From contig OZ024856.1 of NCBI GenBank assembly GCA_964017155.1, forward strand, positions 46,470,110-46,534,109: a stretch of 64,000 nt of DNA, in the 5' to 3' direction. Under the pieces are notes generated by a model. It had not been told where the DNA came from and did no database searches. It saw only the letters and a list, made by a program, of their open reading frames with translations. Below, in pieces: positions 59,141 through 64,000 of the stretch. The DNA comes from Oasisia sp. SBJ-2009. Its lineage: Eukaryota > Annelida > Polychaeta > Sabellida > Siboglinidae. Position 1 is the first letter of the stretch. Every line of letters begins with the position of its first letter. A program made the translations under genes and the position numbers.

Positions 59141-60856
59141 CAAGACAGCTGAAAGACCGCTTGCAATTGGTGACAATAGTTCAGCATCAGAATTACATAG
59201 ATGCAGTGCTTTACGACGTCACGATCATACACCCCAAACCCGACTTCGTCATAATTCTATGCAAGTGGAGTGTGGCGCTTTTTAGAACTATGTTTGGGAA
59301 CACGCAGCAACTCAATCACTATATGCACCATCTCCTGCCTCCCCATGACACTTACTTATACAATCCGAAATCACGTGTTTACAGTATTCCTCGCTGTAGG
59401 ACCGAACGATTCACACGGACTGTACAACTGGCAGTAACTGGACTTTCCTATTCACATACGAGTGGTACTTGCTATGGACTGTGAATCTTTTCAGCTACTC
59501 ATTCTAGGCCGGGAGCCACGTCCAGCTCTCAGGATGTTTTCTGCTAAGTTGTTTTTCTGGGCAATCGTAAGTTCGTAATGACCACTCCCAACTCGTGATT
59601 GTTTGGCATGAGGGGGCGAGAAAGCCCCTTTTCTTGCTTAAAATGAAGTACATTCAAATATGTTGTCATTATGGGGCCAAACATAGCTATAGCGCGACAC
59701 AACATTTGGCAGAAAGCATCCCGAAACATAGGGATAGGTGGCGGTGTATTCTATGAGGGTTTGCCCCCAATTCTATTCCACAATGTGAACCACTGAGTCC
59801 CCCAAAAAAATGAAAAACTCGTTCACCGCCTGACAGGTTAGTGTCATAAATGAATATTTACAAGTTGTTTTTGTTACAAAATGGCCAATTTATCACATAC
59901 AAAATGTTCGACTACCATTAACTTCGATGTGAGGACAAGATGACCTCTGTGTCTCGAACATTATGCCCGCTGTTGGTAAAAATCTATCCACCCCCTAAAT
60001 CACTGAAATTTTAGTTATCGCATGTTGGGTCTTGTAGTGCACTACTATCTTTATTGTACTGATAATAATCTTGATCTAGATGTTGATTTAATGTTTCTGA
60101 ATGTTGTTCTGTTTGATTTTTCGCATCTAAAATTATACTGAAGGTAAATGATAAAATTCAAGGTCAATGCGTGTTATCCCGCGCATTGAGTGCGCTGGCG
60201 AGAAAATCAAATTAATGTTTTTTTAATGTTGTTACGTTTGTACATTACTACACATGAATTATACTGAAAAGTCAAGGTCACCGATACATTTCAAGTTCAA
60301 TGTGTTTTTACCGCGCTCGTGGACTGTGCGGGCACAAAAATAAAACTGCTTGCCCATATGGCATGTAATACCTCGTTTTGCAACTCTGCATCTCTAGGTG
60401 TCTAATCTTGGACTTTGTTTCCTCATATAATTTCGCGCCTCCTAAGTCACCTTAAATTTTAATTATCGAATATTGGGTCGTGTTAGGAAACCGATTAAGT
60501 GAAATACGAATACTTGACAAGATTACTGACTCGAAACGCTAACAGTTATCCTAAAACTGTGATGGAAGCCTCCACGTTTCTGGAAATTATGTTTTGCACG
60601 TGACATGAAGCGTCCTTTTAACGGAAGTTACGTTTTGAACGTGACAGGAAACGTCATTTCTGTTTCGTCGAGTCGGTAAATGTTACGAAACTACCACACC
60701 GACCAGTACAAATACGACAATGTGAAAAGGATGTAAAGTCGAAACGATAGAATATTGAGATTTTACTACAAGTTACAAGGCTAACTGATCTGGCGCGCTA
60801 TTTTTGCGGAAGTTGTGTTTTGCAACAATAAAAATCTACCTGCGAAATGCAAACAA
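59141..60856. other. Unassigned DNA
   Basis: No gene was recognised. The open frame across 58807-59484 on the plus strand is the shadow of the relic above. Near 60570-60660, GGAARTTAYGTTTTG-CACGTGACA-type words repeat twice. Confidence 0.45.
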
Positions 60857-61060
60857 TCACTCAAGCGTATTTATCGGAAAATGCATACAATTGTACACAT
60901 CTTTCACGAGAAACTTTAAAAAGTGTGTGTTAAAGGTGTCTACACTATTCGCATTTTTTTGTATATATTCCTGGATGGTGTCCCAAAGTTTCGCACCCCT
61001 GTAAGCAAATGTGCACTGGCCTAAGGACAGGTTGTATTTCCTAGGTTGCATATTCTTACA
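60857..61060 (-). mobile_element. LINE 3'-terminal coding fragment
   Basis: The minus strand encodes NLSLGQCTFAYRGAKLWDTI and THFLKFL, the FAYRGAKLWNSLP-type tail common at the C-terminus of non-LTR retroelement proteins. Upstream sequence is not recognisable, so this is a 5'-truncated remnant. Confidence 0.65.
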
Positions 61061-62189
61061 TATAACGTTACATTGTCTATAACCACTGCAGTAGCCTGTG
61101 TTACGAAAGCCCAGTGAGAATGACGACCTCGCAGTCTTCCTTGCTGACCTGTCTCGCTTTGTTCGATACAGAACACGAAATCACACCGCGTCCGTCTTCA
61201 GTAGCGCCAACATATCTTGACTATTTGTTTAAACAAGAAAACACACCTATCCGCCAGGGTACGCTACGTGAAGTTTGACATTGACGTTGACATTTGACAT
61301 TGCACCTTCCTCCCTTCCACCGCTCTTTAATCGCGCGGCGGTCCCATGATAAGAACATCATATACTACTGAGGGGTATAGGGCCCGTAAGTGAGTCACGA
61401 TACACGGCGAGACTCCGCGCGATTGGAGCTGATTTGGGGACTGGTCATTAGAATAATATTCTATGGATGACAGTTTAACTTCCGACTGATGAATATTAGG
61501 AAAATCAGGACATAAATATCTTGTGTTATACCTTTCTTATCTTAAATGTCCGATTTAATATTGAGTTTACCACACTATCATAGACATAGCGATTTATGTA
61601 GTGCAGAAAATAGACACTCCCCACAAACTTAAGCCGCATGTGTTTTTTTACGGGTTTTGCATTTTACATAGCTGTACGTTGTGGTTTCGATAAGCACTTA
61701 TATCTGACAAGTTGTCTAAATGCACATAATCATAACACATGTATGCGTTTGCCTCAAACAGGTTGTACTGCGCGAAAAATGGCACTTTTCAGTATTAGTC
61801 AAGATCGCCAAGCACAAGTACAAGCCGTAGTCAAGATCGCCAAACACAAGTACAAGCCGGCGTTGCCATGGCAACCATCGTAATAATCGATTAAAATTCA
61901 TGATTTCCGTGAGCATTGTCACCGGCAAAGTGTTCAACTGCTTCCGCTTGTAATAATCCTTCGGACTGTGTAACTGAAATAATTAGACTGGAACAGTTCG
62001 ATTATTACAACCAAAAATAAAACGAAGTCCTATACGTTAACATGGAGAATATGGACTTTCTGCCCCCAACTGCCCCCAGCCTCGTTTTCGCGCGCGAGAC
62101 TTACACGCCCTATTGCTGTAATAGCTACATTAGAGGAGTCATCGTTCGAGACATGTGTCGTGTTGTGTTGTGTTGTGTGTTTGTTTGTT

Positions 62190-62193
<4 letters not shown>
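61061..62193. other. Intergenic DNA, no gene seen
   Basis: There is a two-copy direct repeat of about 32 bases (CAAGATCGCCAA-CACAAGTACAAGCC) at 61798-61860. No other feature was recognised. Confidence 0.5.

Positions 62194-62235
<42 letters not shown>
62194..62235. repeat. (GT)n microsatellite with flanking (GTTT)n
   Basis: GTTT repeats pass into GT and then GCGTGT-type repeats. Confidence 0.93.
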
Positions 62236-62239
<4 letters not shown>

Positions 62240-62646
62240 TGTGCGTGTGCGTGTGCGTCATTTGTGTGTGTATGTACGCACGTACATAAGTGCAAACGTG
62301 CATATGTACACGTGCATACGTACACGTACATATGTACATGGGTATGTTTGTGAAGGTACGTTTTCATTCAACCAGCTATGGCTGACTCAGACACATCTCT
62401 CACAAATGACATGCTTGTGCATTTGAGAACATATCTACATGTGTGTGATTTATAACTTCCAACCGTTTCGTTGCCAATGATCTGATGACATAATATCTTT
62501 CTCATTGAAACTGTCATCATGATCAAAAATGCGCATCGCTGCAAACAAGTAAACATTTTGTTCCGGCCTCGTTTTTGAGTAGGGTCGAAGAAAGTAACGG
62601 GTAATACGAGGGTAAAATAAACCTTATTAAAACTATTGTCTTAGTC

Positions 62647-62649
<3 letters not shown>

Positions 62650-62706
<57 letters not shown>
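62650..62706. repeat. (TA)n microsatellite
   Basis: It is an uninterrupted TA array. Confidence 0.97.
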
Positions 62707-62709
<3 letters not shown>

Positions 62710-62925
62710 GCAACAGCATGCTGGGTGTAGCTGTGCATGTTACTAAACTACACTGCTGCGACGTCAACAATCCATTCAACAACGGTTCTTCGCCTTATAT
62801 GTTGCCGCTGACAGACATGTTCACATAACCACGGTCCTCTTGACCCGTAGTAGCCTGGTTAGAATTATTGGCAAATAAACACAATAGAATGTCTTTAATG
62901 TGACAGACACAACACGACACTAGAC

Positions 62926-63338
62926 ACACAATACAATACAACACAACACAACACAACACAACACAACACCACACCACACCACACCACACCACACCACACC
63001 ACACCACACCACACCACACCACACCACACCACACCACACCACACCACACCACACCACACCACACCACACCACACCACACCACACCACACCACACCACACC
63101 ACACCACACCACACCACACCACACCACACCACACCACACCACACCACACCACACCACACCACACCACACCACACCACACCACACCACACCACACCACACC
63201 ACACCACACCACACCACACCACACCACACCACACCACACCACACCACACCACACCACACCACACCACACCACACCACACCACACCACACCACACCACACC
63301 ACACCACACCACACCACACCACACCACACCACACCACA
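62926..63338. repeat. Pentanucleotide array grading (AATAC)n to (AACAC)n to (ACACC)n
   Basis: A few AATAC units, then about six AACAC units, then some 74 ACACC units follow one another without breaks. Long Val-Val-Trp-Cys-Gly frames over it are artefacts. Confidence 0.97.
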
Positions 63339-63360
63339 CTGTTGTTGCTGGTGTTGATGA

Positions 63361-63422
63361 TATTTCTGCTGCTACTGCTATTGCTACTGCTACTGCTACT
63401 GCTACTGCTACTGCTACTGCTA
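63361..63422. repeat. (TACTGC)n hexanucleotide array
   Basis: About nine copies lie 23 bases after the pentanucleotide array. Confidence 0.95.
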
Positions 63423-63659
63423 CAATTGCCACTAAAGGTAAAGGTAAGTTCTACTATATCGCAGTATCCGATCAGCAGGTGTGTTCAAAGCACTTTTACA
63501 CTTTACCTCCCTGCTAGACCTGTTCAATTAAACACCGTCTCAACTTCTCTGGGAAGCATCCAGCGATATGCTACAATTTATGTGCAAAAACTGATCGTAC
63601 ACATATCCACCACCGTGTATTGCCAGTTACCCATTTATACAGTTGAGTCAACTGGAGCA

Positions 63660-64000
63660 ATGTTAATAATAATAATAATAATAGTAACTTCTTTTGCGCC
63701 GATATCCTCGAAAATCAAGCTCAGTGGCGCAACAAAACCAGGGGATTAATCAATCTCATAATCGAAAGCAATGCGTGAGTCGTCAACGGATGGATGGAAA
63801 AGCTAGGAGGCTAAGGAGGATAGGCAGCATTAAAGAGATAGGTTTTTAGATGTCGGCGGAATGAAACTATATTACCTTGTGATTTAACACTGGCAGGAAG
63901 CGAATTCCACACCGTTGGTGCGGCAACCGAGAAAGCTCGGGTCCCGGCTTTCGTTTTCACCAGAGGGATGTGAAGAGGGTTACTACTGGTTGAGCGTAGC
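63660..64000 (-). mobile_element. CR1/L2-like LINE 3' end, cut by window edge
   Basis: A minus-strand frame enters at the window end and stops at 63811-63813. It encodes KTKAGTRAFSVAAPTVWNSL and IVSFRRHLKTYLFNAAYPP, the conserved C-terminus of CR1/L2-type LINEs. An untranslated stretch then ends in an (ATT)n tail at 63666-63684. The 63 visible codons are uninterrupted, so the copy may be young. Confidence 0.85.

Noticed and set aside
58807..59484. 225-codon plus-strand frame
   Set aside because: It overlaps the minus-strand relic with recognisable motifs and itself shows no domain.
62795..63432. Val-Val-Trp-Cys-Gly frames of up to 180 codons
   Set aside because: They are translations of the pentanucleotide array.

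Overview
This is a eukaryotic, AT-rich, intron- and repeat-rich window. It most likely comes from a marine invertebrate: it has long dinucleotide microsatellites, Penelope, CR1-like and RTE-like retroelements, many hAT-type DNA elements and a metazoan host gene with short exons. The species cannot be fixed from sequence alone.

The only recognisable host gene is SETD3, the actin-histidine N-methyltransferase, on the minus strand from 26706 down to 9870. I resolved 15 coding exons with matching splice phases, giving about 710 codons. The SET-domain landmarks are present. The C-terminal tail is longer and more acidic than in vertebrates. Its introns hold a hAT element nested in an older relative (intron 2), a 3' RTE-type LINE fragment (intron 6), paired AT-rich repeats (introns 3 and 13), a tetranucleotide array (intron 12), an 81-bp tandem repeat (intron 14), and, directly at the exon 9 donor, about 44 copies of a 21-bp minisatellite in which every unit repeats the splice-donor junction in the same phase.

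The rest is mobile-element territory. From left to right: a Penelope-like C-terminal fragment between inverted arms with hammerhead-like folds (0.4-0.9 kb); a 225-bp MITE (4.3 kb); a 1.2-kb element with 9-bp target duplications (27.8-29.0 kb); a hAT-like element (29.2-30.6 kb); a TTAA-flanked palindromic element (31.1-31.95 kb); a TIR-flanked element with a large broken gene for a PIN/XPG-like, CXC-tailed protein (33.7-37.8 kb); a pile of RTE- and CR1-like LINE pieces with a 1.2-kb hAT-like insertion (38-44.7 kb); further CR1-like LINE pieces (46.5-51.5 kb); a second PIN-family relic between compound inverted repeats (51.5-54.95 kb); a weaker third PIN-family relic (57.8-59.1 kb); and LINE 3' ends at 60.9 and 63.8-64.0 kb.

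The best candidate for an undescribed system is the PIN/XPG-like plus CXC protein carried by inverted-repeat elements. Two or three divergent relics lie in 64 kb, and the two clear ones share an inverted-repeat motif. The best host-gene observation is the in-phase splice-donor minisatellite of SETD3. All family names rest on motif recognition by eye; no database search was run.
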